Of a stretch of 64,000 bases of DNA, positions 17,019 to 27,400 are shown piece after piece; within the stretch, counting starts at the first letter, position 1, and each line of letters opens with the position of its first letter. The DNA lies in NCBI RefSeq assembly GCF_000682735.1, contig NZ_AWFD01000004.1, positions 62,001 through 126,000 on the forward strand. The letters are read 5' to 3'. The stretch is from Hyphomonas sp. CY54-11-8. GTDB lineage: Bacteria; Pseudomonadota; Alphaproteobacteria; Caulobacterales; Hyphomonadaceae. The notes below the pieces were generated by a model. It ran no database searches. It saw only the letters and a program-made list of their open reading frames with translations, and was not told the DNA's origin. A program made the position numbers and the translations under genes.

Positions 17019-17774
17019 CTATTGCGCCTTTATAGATACACCACGCTCCAGGAGCGCTTTCTTCAATAGCAACGCAGAGCGTGCCGCGCCTGGTGTGTCT
17101 CCATGCAGGCAAATGGTTTGCGCAGGCACGGCGATGCGCTCGCCGGTACGAGCATTCACCGACCCAGATTCTACAAGACTGAACACCTGATCCAGTTGCC
17201 GGGCTTCGTCTGTGATGACTGCGCCTTCCTCAGTTCTCGGAGTAAGTCTGCCATCTGCTTCGTAAGACCTGTCCGCAAATGCTTCTGCAACAAAAGAGAC
17301 TCCGGCCTGCTGTGCTTTATGATGCAAGGCCGACCCAGGCGGGCCGATCAATTCCGGGATCTTGGTGTCCAGACAGATGGAAACCACTATTTCCGCGAGC
17401 GCCTCGCTTTTGGCGGCGTCATTGTATAGTGCCCCATGCGGCTTCAAGTGCGCCACATCGGCATTAAACTCCGAAGCAATTGCCTGAAGCGTTCGAACCT
17501 GGGCCAGAAGCGTACTCGCGAGATCATTGTCACTCAGATTCATACGTGAACGGCCAAACCCTTCCCTATCGGGGTATGAGGGATGCGCACCAATGCGCAC
17601 TGCCAGGTCGCGGGCCGCGCTAACGGTAGAAGTCATCGTTTCCGTATCTCCGGCGTGCCCGCCGCAGGCGATGCTGCAACGTGTGACGACGTCCAGAATT
17701 GCCCGGTCCAGAGCCCGGCCTTCGTTGCCCGGCAATTCACCCACGTCGGCGTTTAGACAAATGAACTTGCTCAT
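17019..17774 (-). CDS. pxpA: 5-oxoprolinase subunit A (LamB/YcsF family)
   Basis: A 251-aa LamB/YcsF protein, the hydrolase-like subunit of PxpABC 5-oxoprolinase. Family signatures are LNADVGELPG near the N-terminus, SIACGGHAGD, RIGAHPSYPDREGFGR, HLKPHGALYNDAA, EAFADRSYEADGRL and the terminal CLHGDTPGA. ACGGHAGD replaces the more usual ACGFHAGD. The start overlaps the stop of the Nramp-like gene by 4 bases, linking transport and hydrolysis in one operon. Confidence 0.92.
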   Translation of the reverse strand: MSKFICLNADVGELPGNEGRALDRAILDVVTRCSIACGGHAGDTETMTSTVSAARDLAVRIGAHPSYPDREGFGRSRMNLSDNDLASTLLAQVRTLQAIASEFNADVAHLKPHGALYNDAAKSEALAEIVVSICLDTKIPELIGPPGSALHHKAQQAGVSFVAEAFADRSYEADGRLTPRTEEGAVITDEARQLDQVFSLVESGSVNARTGERIAVPAQTICLHGDTPGAARSALLLKKALLERGVSIKAQ

Positions 17775-18979
17775 GGCCAGACTCCCAGGGCCCGCATGAT
17801 GAGGCGGAGGCCAAAGCCTGCCGCGATCAGCACAACGCCGCCGCCGAGCAAGTTACTCGCCCAACCATTGACGTGGGTACCGAGGATCGACTTGCGGTTC
17901 ATGGTCACAATCAGGAAAATGGCGATGATGGGCAACAAGATCCCGTTCGCCACCTGCGCAATGAGGATCAGACTGACAGGCTTCAAGCCCAGCGAAGCGA
18001 TCAATGTGCCAATGGCAAGGATACCAAGCGAGATGGCGCGGAACGCGGCGCCCGTCCTCGGCAAACGCGTGACCTCGCAGACTGCATAGGCGGTGGCGAG
18101 CGGCGCGGTAACCGCAGAGGAGAGCCCCGCAGCGAACAGGCCTGTACCGACCAGCAGGCGCGCCGCGGAGCCGTAGGCTGGCTCGAGGCTCGCTGCCATA
18201 TCCGCCGCACTGTGGATGGTCACACCGGAACCGAAGAGACTGCCCGCCGCTGTTGCGAGGACAAGAATGGAGATGAGGCCGCCGAAGCCGATGGAAAGCC
18301 GCGTGTCTGCGCTCGCTGCATTCAGGGCCCCTTCCCCTCCATCCGGCCATTTCTCCCGCACAGAGGCAGCGTGCAGGAAAAGGTTGTAAGGCACGATAGT
18401 CGTACCGATCAGGGCGATTGCTGTCAGCAGGCTACCTTCCGGCAAACTGGGCCTAAGACCGCCGACCAACGCGCCGAAATCCGGACGGACGAGAATGAGA
18501 CTGCCCGCAAAGGCGACGCTCATGAGAAGGACGAGGCCAACAAGCAGTCGTTCCAAAAGCTTGTATCGTCCAATGAGCAGGAACAAGGCAGCAAGTAACG
18601 CCAGCCCCCACACGATGAGGCGTTGCACATTCGGAGGCCAGCCGAACGCGGCCCCAGCTCCCAGAGCTCCGCCGGACAGGTTGCCTGCCTCATAGGCCGC
18701 ATTGCCTAGCGCCAGTGCTGCCAGAACCAGCACAACCGAAAGCCATTTCAGAATTGCGGGCGTTCCTGGCGCGACCAGCGCGTCGCCGAGCCCCATACCG
18801 CCCGCAATGCCCAGCCGCGCGGCCATGTCCTGCAAGATCATCGTGGCAAACGTCGCGAAGACGAGTGCCCAGATCAGGGCATAGCCGAAGTTTGCGCCGG
18901 CAAGCGTACAGGCTGTGACCGTACCCGGACCGATGAAGGCCGCGGCAACGAGCGCTCCGGGGCCGACGGAAAGCTTCAT
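17771..18979 (-). CDS. Nramp-fold membrane transporter, non-canonical
   Basis: A 402-aa polytopic protein with about 11 helices and the Nramp fold signature. The TM1 motif that is DPGN in metal transporters reads GPGT (residues 17-20), and the TM6 motif that is MPHN reads VPYN (196-199). All three side-chain metal ligands of canonical Nramp (Asp, Asn, Met) are therefore replaced. It sits in the pxpABC operon with 4-base overlaps on both sides, so its substrate may be 5-oxoproline or a related solute, or a cation bound differently; this is inference. Annotation as a manganese/iron transporter should not be assumed. Confidence 0.85.
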   Translation of the reverse strand: MKLSVGPGALVAAAFIGPGTVTACTLAGANFGYALIWALVFATFATMILQDMAARLGIAGGMGLGDALVAPGTPAILKWLSVVLVLAALALGNAAYEAGNLSGGALGAGAAFGWPPNVQRLIVWGLALLAALFLLIGRYKLLERLLVGLVLLMSVAFAGSLILVRPDFGALVGGLRPSLPEGSLLTAIALIGTTIVPYNLFLHAASVREKWPDGGEGALNAASADTRLSIGFGGLISILVLATAAGSLFGSGVTIHSAADMAASLEPAYGSAARLLVGTGLFAAGLSSAVTAPLATAYAVCEVTRLPRTGAAFRAISLGILAIGTLIASLGLKPVSLILIAQVANGILLPIIAIFLIVTMNRKSILGTHVNGWASNLLGGGVVLIAAGFGLRLIMRALGVWP

Positions 18980-20115
18980 TCGCTGCGAATGCCTCGCCGT
19001 GTTTCAAGATAGGTCGCAAAGCTTGCCAGCCAGTGACCACCAGAATAGTGCGTGTCGCTTACCGCAGCGATGCCAGTCTCCTTGTGGCGGGCTGCGGCGG
19101 CCAGCAACGCGGTTCGGCGCGGGTCACTTTCCGGAAGAGCCGAGGCGATGCCCTCCAGCGCCCAGGCGCGGGAGAGGTTCACACCATCGAGGTGCACCAG
19201 CTTACCGTCAGACGGATCCAGAACCATGCCGGGCTCCAGCCAGTCGGCGCCGCCATTTACCGGTATTTGCGGCAGGAACAGGCTGAGCCAGGCGGCGTAT
19301 TGCTCTGTACCCATCACACGGCGCATGACGTCAGCTTCCATCAGGCAGGGCGAGAGGAAGTCCTCGCCCGATGGCTCGTAGGAGAGCGGGCAGTTCACGT
19401 CCTTCTCATAAAAGCCCAGCACTTTCGCGGAGAGTTTTTCACGAAACGGCATCCGCTCTGCCGTGTCGGCCCAGTCGAGCATCAGGCCGAAGGCGAAGGC
19501 TGTTTGGTTATGGGTGCCAATACGTATGGGATAGACCAGTTTGTCGAGCCAGTCAGAGGTGTTTTTCTCGATCAGGTCTTCGAGTGGCGATAGGGTTTCG
19601 ATCCATGTAGCCGCCTCCGGGAAGTCAGCTTCGCGCAGCTCACTCATCAGCTGGAGAAACCAGGCCTGGCCATAGGGACGCTCGAAACTCTTTCGGTCAG
19701 GCGCCTCAAAGTAAGCGAGTTCGCCGGCGATGTTCTCCGGTGTGAAGCTCTGCGACAGGGCCTTGATGATCGTATCGTGGTAGGGCGTTTCCGGATCCGT
19801 GTTCAGGATACGCACCAGTAGCCAGTGGCCGTGGACCGAGGAGTGCCAGTCGAAACAACCATAAAATGCCGGATAGAGATCGCGCGGTGCGTCGACGTCG
19901 GCATCCGAATTCAGTAGATGACCGATCTTGTTCGGATATTCCTTGTGTACGCAGGCAAGCGCGAGGCGAGCGAAGCGATCTGTCGCAACCCCTTCCCTTG
20001 GTTCCGGCAGCTCTGTGGCAGGCTGTGTCACGGCGGGCTTCTCCTCCTCGGGCGCAGGTGCACACGCCGCGAGCCCTGCCACCACAACCATACATGCGGC
20101 CAGTCTTCCGATCAT
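18976..20115 (-). CDS. DUF2891 family lipoprotein
   Basis: A 379-aa protein with a lipoprotein signal peptide (MIGRLAACMVVVAGLAAC, lipobox cysteine C18), a short acidic/proline linker and a DUF2891 body rich in Trp and His: FYGCFDWHSSVHGHWLLVR, RPYGQAWFLQLMSEL, IGTHNQTAFAFGLMLDW and the C-terminal HYSGGHWLASFATYLETR. The fold predicted for such sequences is an alpha/alpha toroid like glycoside hydrolases or lyases. It leads the minus-strand pxp operon and overlaps the transporter start by 4 bases. The activity is unknown; a periplasmic step on cell-wall or peptide material feeding 5-oxoproline use is one speculative link. Confidence 0.82.
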   Translation of the reverse strand: MIGRLAACMVVVAGLAACAPAPEEEKPAVTQPATELPEPREGVATDRFARLALACVHKEYPNKIGHLLNSDADVDAPRDLYPAFYGCFDWHSSVHGHWLLVRILNTDPETPYHDTIIKALSQSFTPENIAGELAYFEAPDRKSFERPYGQAWFLQLMSELREADFPEAATWIETLSPLEDLIEKNTSDWLDKLVYPIRIGTHNQTAFAFGLMLDWADTAERMPFREKLSAKVLGFYEKDVNCPLSYEPSGEDFLSPCLMEADVMRRVMGTEQYAAWLSLFLPQIPVNGGADWLEPGMVLDPSDGKLVHLDGVNLSRAWALEGIASALPESDPRRTALLAAAARHKETGIAAVSDTHYSGGHWLASFATYLETRRGIRSE

Positions 20116-20194
20116 CTTGACCCCCTGAACATGACTTGAAGCATCCTGCGTAACAGGCAGGACAGCGCAAGGGCAAGAAAGCCGCTGTTGAGGC

Positions 20195-21610
20195 CTAGAT
20201 GTGGAGGACGCGGCCTTCCGCGTCGAGCACCGATTCGTGCATCATTTCCGACAAGGTCGGATGCGGGAACACGGTGTGAGCGAGGTCCTGCTCCGTCAGT
20301 TCACCTTGCCGGGCGATGACATAGCCCTGGATCAGCTCCGTGACCTCCGCGCCGACCATGTGGGCCCCCAGGAGTTCGCCGGTCTTCTTGTCGAAAACGG
20401 TCTTCACGAAGCCGTCTGGCGCGCCGAGGGCTATTGCTTTGCCGTTTCCGATGAAGGGGAAACGGCCGACCTTGATGTCGTAGCCCTTCTCCTTCGCCGC
20501 TTTTTCTGTGAGTCCGACGCTCGCGACTTGCGGATGCGAATAGGTACAGCCCGGGACATTCCACGGATCGAACTTCTCGCCATGGCCTTTGCCGGCGATC
20601 CCCTCAACGCACATCACTCCCTCATGGCTGGCCTTGTGGGCAAGCCAGGGCGGGCCGGTCAGGTCGCCAATTGCATAGAGGCCGGGCACACCGGTCTTGC
20701 CATGTCCGTCAACCACGACGTGCGTCTTGTCGATCTTTGCGCCGAGGGTTTCGAGGCCGAGATTCTCGACATTGCCGACAATGCCGACGGCGAGAATGAC
20801 GCGGTCGAATTCCTGCGTCACCTTCTTGCCGTCCTTGCCGGTGATCTCGGCGGTGACGGTGTTCTTGCCGGGCTTCAGATTGCCGACCTGCGTGCTGGTC
20901 AGGATCTTCATCCCCTGCTTCTTGAATTCCTTCTCGGCGTGTTTCGAGATTTCCTCGTCTTCCACCGGCAGGATACGGTCCATGACTTCGACGACTGTCG
21001 TTTCCGAACCAAGTTCATTATAGAAGCTCGCGAATTCTATCCCGATGGCGCCGGAGCCGATGACCAACAGGCGCTTCGGCATCACGTCCGGCGTCATGGC
21101 CTCGCGATAGGTCCAGACGAGCTTGCCGTCGGCGACGAGGCCGGCTTGCGGAATGTCCCGCGCGCGGGCGCCGGTTGCGAGGATGACGTGTTTGGACTGG
21201 TAGGACGTGTCTTTCCCATCCTTGCCCTTCACGATCACCTTGGGGGCCGGCGCGCCCTTCTCCAGCCGCGCTGTGCCTTCGAGAACGTCGATCTTGTTCT
21301 TCTTCATGAGGAACTTCACGCCGTTCGAGAGTTGGCTCGCCACGCCACGCGAGCGCTTCACGACCGCTTCCAGATCAAAGTCTGCCTTGTCGATGACGAG
21401 GCCGAAATCCTTGGCATGCTTGGCGAGATAGAGCACCTCGGCCGAGCGCAGCAACGCCTTGGTGGGAATACAGCCCCAGTTCAGGCAGATGCCTCCGAGC
21501 GCGTCACGCTCCACGATGACCGTCTTCATGCCGAGTTGGCTCGCCCGGATTGCGGTGACATAGCCGCCGGGGCCGGAACCGATGACGATAAGGTCGTACT
21601 GGGTGCTCAT
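20195..21610 (-). CDS. lpd: Dihydrolipoyl dehydrogenase (E3)
   Basis: FAD enzyme that reoxidises dihydrolipoamide in the pyruvate dehydrogenase complex, reducing NAD. The 471-aa product has the FAD-binding GSGPGGYVTAIRASQLG, the redox-active disulfide GGICLNWGCIPTKALL, the NAD-binding GSGAIGIEFASFYNELG, the second FAD motif LYAIGDLTGPPWLAHKA and the C-terminal HPTLSEMMHE with the catalytic His-Glu pair. It is 16 bases after pdhC at the end of the PDH operon, so it is the PDH-dedicated E3 copy. Confidence 0.95.
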   Translation of the reverse strand: MSTQYDLIVIGSGPGGYVTAIRASQLGMKTVIVERDALGGICLNWGCIPTKALLRSAEVLYLAKHAKDFGLVIDKADFDLEAVVKRSRGVASQLSNGVKFLMKKNKIDVLEGTARLEKGAPAPKVIVKGKDGKDTSYQSKHVILATGARARDIPQAGLVADGKLVWTYREAMTPDVMPKRLLVIGSGAIGIEFASFYNELGSETTVVEVMDRILPVEDEEISKHAEKEFKKQGMKILTSTQVGNLKPGKNTVTAEITGKDGKKVTQEFDRVILAVGIVGNVENLGLETLGAKIDKTHVVVDGHGKTGVPGLYAIGDLTGPPWLAHKASHEGVMCVEGIAGKGHGEKFDPWNVPGCTYSHPQVASVGLTEKAAKEKGYDIKVGRFPFIGNGKAIALGAPDGFVKTVFDKKTGELLGAHMVGAEVTELIQGYVIARQGELTEQDLAHTVFPHPTLSEMMHESVLDAEGRVLHI

Positions 21611-21626
21611 GGAATTCCCTTCCGGC

Positions 21627-22985
21627 CTAGAGAAGCATCGCTTCAGGTGTTTCTACGTAACGCTTGAAGGCCTGGAGCCATTTCGCGCCTTCTGCGCCGC
21701 CGATCACGCGGTGGTCGCAGGTCAGCGTGACGGTCATGATCGTTGCGGCTTCGACATTGCCCTTGGCGTTCACAACGGCGCGTTTCTCGCCGGCGCCGAC
21801 GGAGAGGATCATGCCCTCTGGCGGGTTGATGATGGAGGCGAAGGATTTGATGCCGAACATGCCGAGATTCGAGATCGAGAATGTGCCGCCGATATATTCC
21901 TGCGGCTTCAGTTTCCGGTCCCGGGCGCGCTCGGCCAGATCCTTCATTTCTTTTGATATTTCGGCAAGGCCCTTCTCTTCCGCCTCGAAAATCACCGGGG
22001 TGATCAGGCCGCCATCGATGGCCACGGCGACCGAGACATTGGCGTGCTTGTGATAGGCAATGCCCTTGTCGGTGTAGCTGGCATTGCAGTCCGGCTCGTC
22101 CATCAGGGCGAGGGCGGCGGCCTTGATCAGCATGTCGTTGACGGAGATTTTCACGCCCTTCTCAGCTGCAGCATTTATTGCAGATCGTGAGGCGAGTAGC
22201 CGGTCGATGTTGAGGTCCACATTCAGCGGGAAGTGCGGCACCTGCATGAAGCTCTCGGTAAGGCGGCGCGCGACCGTCTTGCGCATGCCGTCTAGCGGCT
22301 TCAGCTCATAGCTGTCGGGCGCATAGATCCGGTCGTCCAGCACTTGCGGCAGGATCAGGCCATCCGGCTTCGGTGCTGTTGCAGTTGCTGCAGCGGACGC
22401 GGCGCCTGGCTTCGCGTTTTCGACATCGCGCTTGATGATGCGCCCACGCGGACCTGTGCCTGAAATGGCCGACAGGTCGATGCCTTTCATGTCCGCGATC
22501 CTGCGGGCCAGCGGGCTCGCCTTGATACGTCCATCGGCGGTGTTGGCGGACGGCAGCGGCGTGGTCGCCAGCTCTTTTTTGCCCTGACTACCACCGACTT
22601 TATCGGACTTCGCCATGACTATATCGGACTTAGCCCTGCTTTCTTCGGACTTCTTCGTGTCTTCAGATGACTCTTTCTTAGCCTCTTTGTCAGGCTGCGG
22701 CGCAGCCTTCGCCTCCGGCACCTCAACCGAGGTGGCATCCTCGCCCTCTTCCGCCAGGACGGCGATCACGGCGTTGACCTTCACGCCTTCGGTCCCGGCC
22801 GGAACGAGGAGCTTCGCGATGGTGCCTTCATCCACCGCCTCGACTTCCATCGTGGCTTTGTCGGTTTCGATCTCGGCGATGACGTCACCGGAGGCGATCG
22901 TATCGCCTTCCTTGACGAGCCATTTGGACAGCGTGCCTTCTTCCATCGTGGGAGAAAGAGCCGGCATGGTAATGTTGATGGACAT
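21627..22985 (-). CDS. pdhC: Pyruvate dehydrogenase E2, dihydrolipoamide acetyltransferase
   Basis: Core of the PDH complex that transfers acetyl groups to CoA. The 452-aa product has one lipoyl domain (1-78, lipoyl Lys K43 in [11 protein letters not shown]), an acidic/lysine-rich linker, an E3/E1-binding domain at about 175-210 ([32 protein letters not shown]) and the catalytic domain. The active-site motif that is normally DHRxxDG reads DHRVIGG (H425, G429-G430), so the conserved Asp is Gly. Whether this is clade-specific or a defect is unclear. pdhB precedes it by 14 bases. Confidence 0.94.
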   Translation of the reverse strand: MSINITMPALSPTMEEGTLSKWLVKEGDTIASGDVIAEIETDKATMEVEAVDEGTIAKLLVPAGTEGVKVNAVIAVLAEEGEDATSVEVPEAKAAPQPDKEAKKESSEDTKKSEESRAKSDIVMAKSDKVGGSQGKKELATTPLPSANTADGRIKASPLARRIADMKGIDLSAISGTGPRGRIIKRDVENAKPGAASAAATATAPKPDGLILPQVLDDRIYAPDSYELKPLDGMRKTVARRLTESFMQVPHFPLNVDLNIDRLLASRSAINAAAEKGVKISVNDMLIKAAALALMDEPDCNASYTDKGIAYHKHANVSVAVAIDGGLITPVIFEAEEKGLAEISKEMKDLAERARDRKLKPQEYIGGTFSISNLGMFGIKSFASIINPPEGMILSVGAGEKRAVVNAKGNVEAATIMTVTLTCDHRVIGGAEGAKWLQAFKRYVETPEAMLL

Positions 22986-22999
22986 GGCTTCTCGTCCCC

Positions 23000-24385
23000 T
23001 TACTTCACGTAGCAGACCTTGAGCGCCGCCTCGACGATGTCGTCGGCGTTCGGCAGGCTCAGGGCTTCGAGGTTGGCGGCGTAGGGCAGCGGTACGTCTT
23101 TCTGGTGCACGCGGGCCGGCGGGGCATCGAGATAATCGAAGGCTTCGGCCGTCACCGTGGCGGCAATCTCTGCGCCGACCCCCATGAAGCGCCAGCCTTC
23201 TTCGCAGCAGACGATGCGGTTCGTCTTCTTCACGCTTTCGATGATCGTGTCCGTATCCAGCGGGCGGATCGTGCGCAGGTCAACGACTTCGGCGTCGATC
23301 CCCTGCTCCGCAAGTTTCTCTGCGGCTTCCAGCGCGAAACCGACCATTCGGGAATGCGCTACCAGCGTCACATCCGTCCCCTGACGTTTGATGGCGGCCT
23401 TGCCGATCGGCAGGACATAGTCATCAAGATCCGGCACCGGGAAGGAATTGCCATAAAGCAATTCATGTTCAAGGAAGATGACCGGGTTCGGGTCGCGGAT
23501 GGCGGCTTTTAGCAGGCCTTTCGCGTCGGCGGCATCATAAGGCGCAACGACTTTCAGACCCGGAATGTGGCCATACCAGGAGGAGTAGTCCTGACTGTGC
23601 TGCGCCCCGACGCGGGCTGCGGCTCCGTTCGGGCCGCGGAAAACAATGGGACAGCCCATCTGCCCGCCTGACATATAGCGCGTCTTGGCGGCAGAGTTCA
23701 CAATCTGATCGATGGCCTGCATAGCGAAGTTGAAGGTCATGAATTCGACAATCGGCTTCAGGCCGGCAAAGGCCGCGCCGACGCCGAGACCGGCGAAGCC
23801 GTGCTCCGTAATCGGCGTGTCGACCACGCGGCGGTCACCGAATTCCTGCAGCAATTCACGGGAGACTTTGTAGGCGCCCTGATACTGAGCGACTTCCTCG
23901 CCCATCAGGAAGACATCCTCGTCCCGGCGCATCTCTTCAGCCATCGCATCGCGCAGAGCATCCCGGACGGTCGTCTCGGTAAAGCTCGTGCCTTCCGGAA
24001 TGGAGGGATCTGAGAGCACTTTGACCTCTGGTGCATCCGGCGCGGTGGCGCCTTCGGAAGCGGGCGTTTCGTCTTTCTTTTCGGTCTCAGGCACGGGACC
24101 GCTGTCAGGCGCTTTTTTAGCCGTGACGCTGCCTGCATCCTCGCCGTCTTCTGCTAGGACGGCGATCACGGCATTCACCTTCACGCCTTCGGTACCTGCC
24201 GGCACGAGGATCTTGGCGAGCGTGCCTTCATCGACGGCTTCGACCTCCATCGTCGCCTTGTCGGTTTCGATTTCAGCAATGACATCACCGGAAGAGATCG
24301 TGTCGCCTTCCTTCTTGAGCCATTTGGAAAGCGTGCCCTCTTCCATCGTCGGAGACAGGGCGGGCATGAGAATATCAACGGACAT
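23000..24385 (-). CDS. pdhB: Pyruvate dehydrogenase E1 beta with N-terminal lipoyl domain
   Basis: Beta subunit of the thiamine-dependent decarboxylase. The 461-aa product fuses a lipoyl domain (1-80, K43) and a ~55-residue Pro/Glu/Ala linker to the transketolase-like beta chain ([49 protein letters not shown]). The lipoyl E1-beta fusion is known from alphaproteobacteria. Its lipoyl domain is nearly identical to that of PdhC, differing at about a dozen of 86 positions. The ATG at 24385 has GGAG about 8 bases upstream; a TTG one codon earlier is less likely. It overlaps the stop of a small ORF by one base (TGATG). Confidence 0.94.
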   Translation of the reverse strand: MSVDILMPALSPTMEEGTLSKWLKKEGDTISSGDVIAEIETDKATMEVEAVDEGTLAKILVPAGTEGVKVNAVIAVLAEDGEDAGSVTAKKAPDSGPVPETEKKDETPASEGATAPDAPEVKVLSDPSIPEGTSFTETTVRDALRDAMAEEMRRDEDVFLMGEEVAQYQGAYKVSRELLQEFGDRRVVDTPITEHGFAGLGVGAAFAGLKPIVEFMTFNFAMQAIDQIVNSAAKTRYMSGGQMGCPIVFRGPNGAAARVGAQHSQDYSSWYGHIPGLKVVAPYDAADAKGLLKAAIRDPNPVIFLEHELLYGNSFPVPDLDDYVLPIGKAAIKRQGTDVTLVAHSRMVGFALEAAEKLAEQGIDAEVVDLRTIRPLDTDTIIESVKKTNRIVCCEEGWRFMGVGAEIAATVTAEAFDYLDAPPARVHQKDVPLPYAANLEALSLPNADDIVEAALKVCYVK

Positions 24386-24483
24386 CAAAAGGCTCCGGAA
24401 ATCATGTTGGTTTTCTGCACGATCTGGCGCACAGCGTCATGTGCCGCGCCCATGGCGTGACCTTCAAACAGGTCATCCGTCAT
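24385..24483 (-). CDS. Possible 32-aa small protein between pdhA and pdhB
   Basis: A frame of 32 codons beginning [20 protein letters not shown], with GGAGG nine bases before its ATG and a stop that overlaps the pdhB start as TGATG. These two features, in a 169-base gap between otherwise closely spaced genes, suggest a translated leader or small protein that couples translation into pdhB. The peptide has no signal or membrane helix and I recognise no family. It may be a remnant of a longer gene. Confidence 0.45.
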   Translation of the reverse strand: MTDDLFEGHAMGAAHDAVRQIVQKTNMISGAF

Positions 24484-24554
24484 CGCACTAATCCTCCACT
24501 GGCCTGAAAAGGCCCTTGAAACAGAATGCGTGGGGAACCGGCCAGTTCCTGTCT

Positions 24555-25568
24555 TCACGCGACCTCCGCATCTTTCAATACGTCGGTCCACAGTTCACTC
24601 GGATCGGGTTCTGGGCTTTCGAGCGAGAAGTCGGCGGCTTCCTTGACGATTGCCTTGATCTCGTTGTCGATCTTCTTGAGTTCGGTCTCGTCAGCATGCC
24701 CGACTTCAAGAATGTGCTTTTTCAGGCCATCGATCGGGTCGTGATGACTGCGCACGTCGTCCACTTCTTCCCGCTTCCGGTATTTCGCCGGGTCGGACAT
24801 TGAGTGGCCGCGATAGCGGTAGGTCTTCATTTCGAGGATATAGGGGCCTTTGCCGGAGCGCGCATATTTCACGGCGCGCTCACCGGCTTCACGCACGGCC
24901 AGCACATCCATGCCGTCGACTTCTTCTCCTTCGATCTCGAAAGAGATGCCGCGTTTGAAGAGCTCAGTCTCGGCAGAGGCCCGGTCCACGCTCGTGCCCA
25001 TGGCGTACATGTTGTTCTCGATCACATAGACGACCGGCAGGTCCCACAGCGACGCCATGTTGAAGGATTCGTAGACCTGGCCCTGGTTCGAGGCGCCGTC
25101 GCCGAAATATGCCACTGAGACATTGTCGGTGCCGCGATACTTGTTGGCAAAGCCGAGGCCTGTGCCAATCGGCACCTGCGCCCCAACGATGCCATGGCCG
25201 CCATAGAAGTTCTTTTCCTTCGAGAACATGTGCATCGAGCCGCCCTTGCCTTTCGACAAGCCGCCGCTCCGCCCGGTCAGTTCGGCCATGACGCCTTTCG
25301 GGTCCAGACCGCAGGCCAGCATATGGCCGTGATCGCGATATCCGGTGATGACCTGGTCGCCATCCTTCAGGCAGGCTTGCACGCCGGTCACGACGGCTTC
25401 CTGTCCGATATAGAGGTGACAGAACCCCGCGATCTTGCCCATGCCATAGAGTTGGCCGGCTTTCTCCTCGAAACGCCGGATGAGCAGCATGTCGCGGTAG
25501 TATTTGAGAATTTCGTCTTTACCCGCTTTAGTGGGTACTTTTTTTGAACTCTTGGGTTTTGTAGCCAT
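24555..25568 (-). CDS. pdhA: Pyruvate dehydrogenase E1 alpha
   Basis: Thiamine diphosphate-binding subunit that decarboxylates pyruvate. The 337-aa product has the E1-alpha hallmarks HLYIGQEAVVTGV, GYRDHGHMLACG, GGSMHMFSKEKNFYGGHGIV and the ThDP motif GDGASNQGQVYESFNMASLW ending in VIENN, plus the phosphorylation-loop-like region YRYRGHSMSDPAKYR. The N-terminus is Lys/Ser-rich, typical of alphaproteobacterial PdhA. It is the first PDH gene of the operon, 64 bases after ftsB. Confidence 0.96.
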   Translation of the reverse strand: MATKPKSSKKVPTKAGKDEILKYYRDMLLIRRFEEKAGQLYGMGKIAGFCHLYIGQEAVVTGVQACLKDGDQVITGYRDHGHMLACGLDPKGVMAELTGRSGGLSKGKGGSMHMFSKEKNFYGGHGIVGAQVPIGTGLGFANKYRGTDNVSVAYFGDGASNQGQVYESFNMASLWDLPVVYVIENNMYAMGTSVDRASAETELFKRGISFEIEGEEVDGMDVLAVREAGERAVKYARSGKGPYILEMKTYRYRGHSMSDPAKYRKREEVDDVRSHHDPIDGLKKHILEVGHADETELKKIDNEIKAIVKEAADFSLESPEPDPSELWTDVLKDAEVA

Positions 25569-25632
25569 GGGTCCTCCTGCCTATGGCCGTTATGTGGGGA
25601 CTGTACCGCGGGGGCAAGCCCAACCAGCTATG

Positions 25633-25932
25633 TCATTTTGCAGAGGTGGTGTCCGATGCGAGGAGAACAACCTCGTCCGGATAGACAAAAGCGAGCTTCT
25701 GTCGGGCCAAGGCTTCCACATAGTCAGGGTCGACAGAACCAGGCGTCAGGCGACGGATATCGCTGCGCAAATGCTCTATTTCACCGTTGATCTGGGCCAG
25801 TTCGGCCTTCCGGTCCTGCAGCTCTATCTGCGCATCGGTCCAACGGCCAAGGCCCTTCTCCCCCGCAAAGGCGTGGTAGGCGAAGTAGAGAATCACAAGG
25901 CAAAGGCCCAAGGCCTCGAGTCGGGAGGTCAT
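25633..25932 (-). CDS. ftsB: Septum formation initiator FtsB/DivIC family protein
   Basis: A 99-aa bitopic membrane protein: one N-terminal helix (about 8-23, LGLCLVILYFAYHAFAGEKGL), then a coiled coil (ELQDRKAELAQINGEIEHLRSDI) and the FtsB-like PDYVEALARQKLAFVYPDE. FtsB bridges FtsL and FtsQ in the divisome. The eno-ftsB-pdhA order is a known alphaproteobacterial arrangement, which supports the call despite the family's low sequence conservation. Confidence 0.85.
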   Translation of the reverse strand: MTSRLEALGLCLVILYFAYHAFAGEKGLGRWTDAQIELQDRKAELAQINGEIEHLRSDIRRLTPGSVDPDYVEALARQKLAFVYPDEVVLLASDTTSAK

Positions 25933-25968
25933 GGGTTAAAGCTTGGCGTGTTTTGGTTAAGAGAGGGT

Positions 25969-25995
25969 GAGGACGGCTCGCGGGGAGCCGCCCTC
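25969..25995 (-). terminator. GC-rich hairpin after eno
   Basis: Arms 25969-25979 and 25985-25995 pair at 10 of 11 positions around a 5-base loop, 8 bases beyond the eno stop. The minus-strand sequence after it (ACCCTCTCTTAACC) is not a good T-run, so it may be a weak terminator, a partial attenuator or a 3'-end stabiliser that lowers expression into ftsB-pdh. Confidence 0.4.
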
Positions 25996-26003
25996 AACAG
26001 CTA

Positions 26004-27305
<1,302 letters not shown>

Positions 27306-27314
27306 TTATCTGGC

Positions 27315-27355
27315 CAAAATGCAAGGCGCCCCCTACCCGCTGGCAGGAGGCGCCT
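27315..27355 (-). terminator. Probable intrinsic terminator after rpmF
   Basis: AGGCGCC (27324-27330) pairs with GGCGCCT (27349-27355), with three more inner pairs, and the minus-strand sequence continues TTGCATTTT. It lies between the rpmF stop and the eno start and could end the rpmF transcript. Confidence 0.5.
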
Positions 27356-27400
27356 GAAGCCTTAGTCGGCTGCGCCAGAAAGCGCAACAGCCGGTAAATG

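Noticed and set aside
20201-21667. 488-codon frame antisense to lpd, and similar frames antisense to eno (26190-27365), the dipeptidase (27628-28953) and ccoO-ccoP (9717-11081)
   Set aside because: Long antisense frames are expected from strong codon bias in GC-rich genes; none has recognisable domains, and each lies opposite an unmistakable gene.
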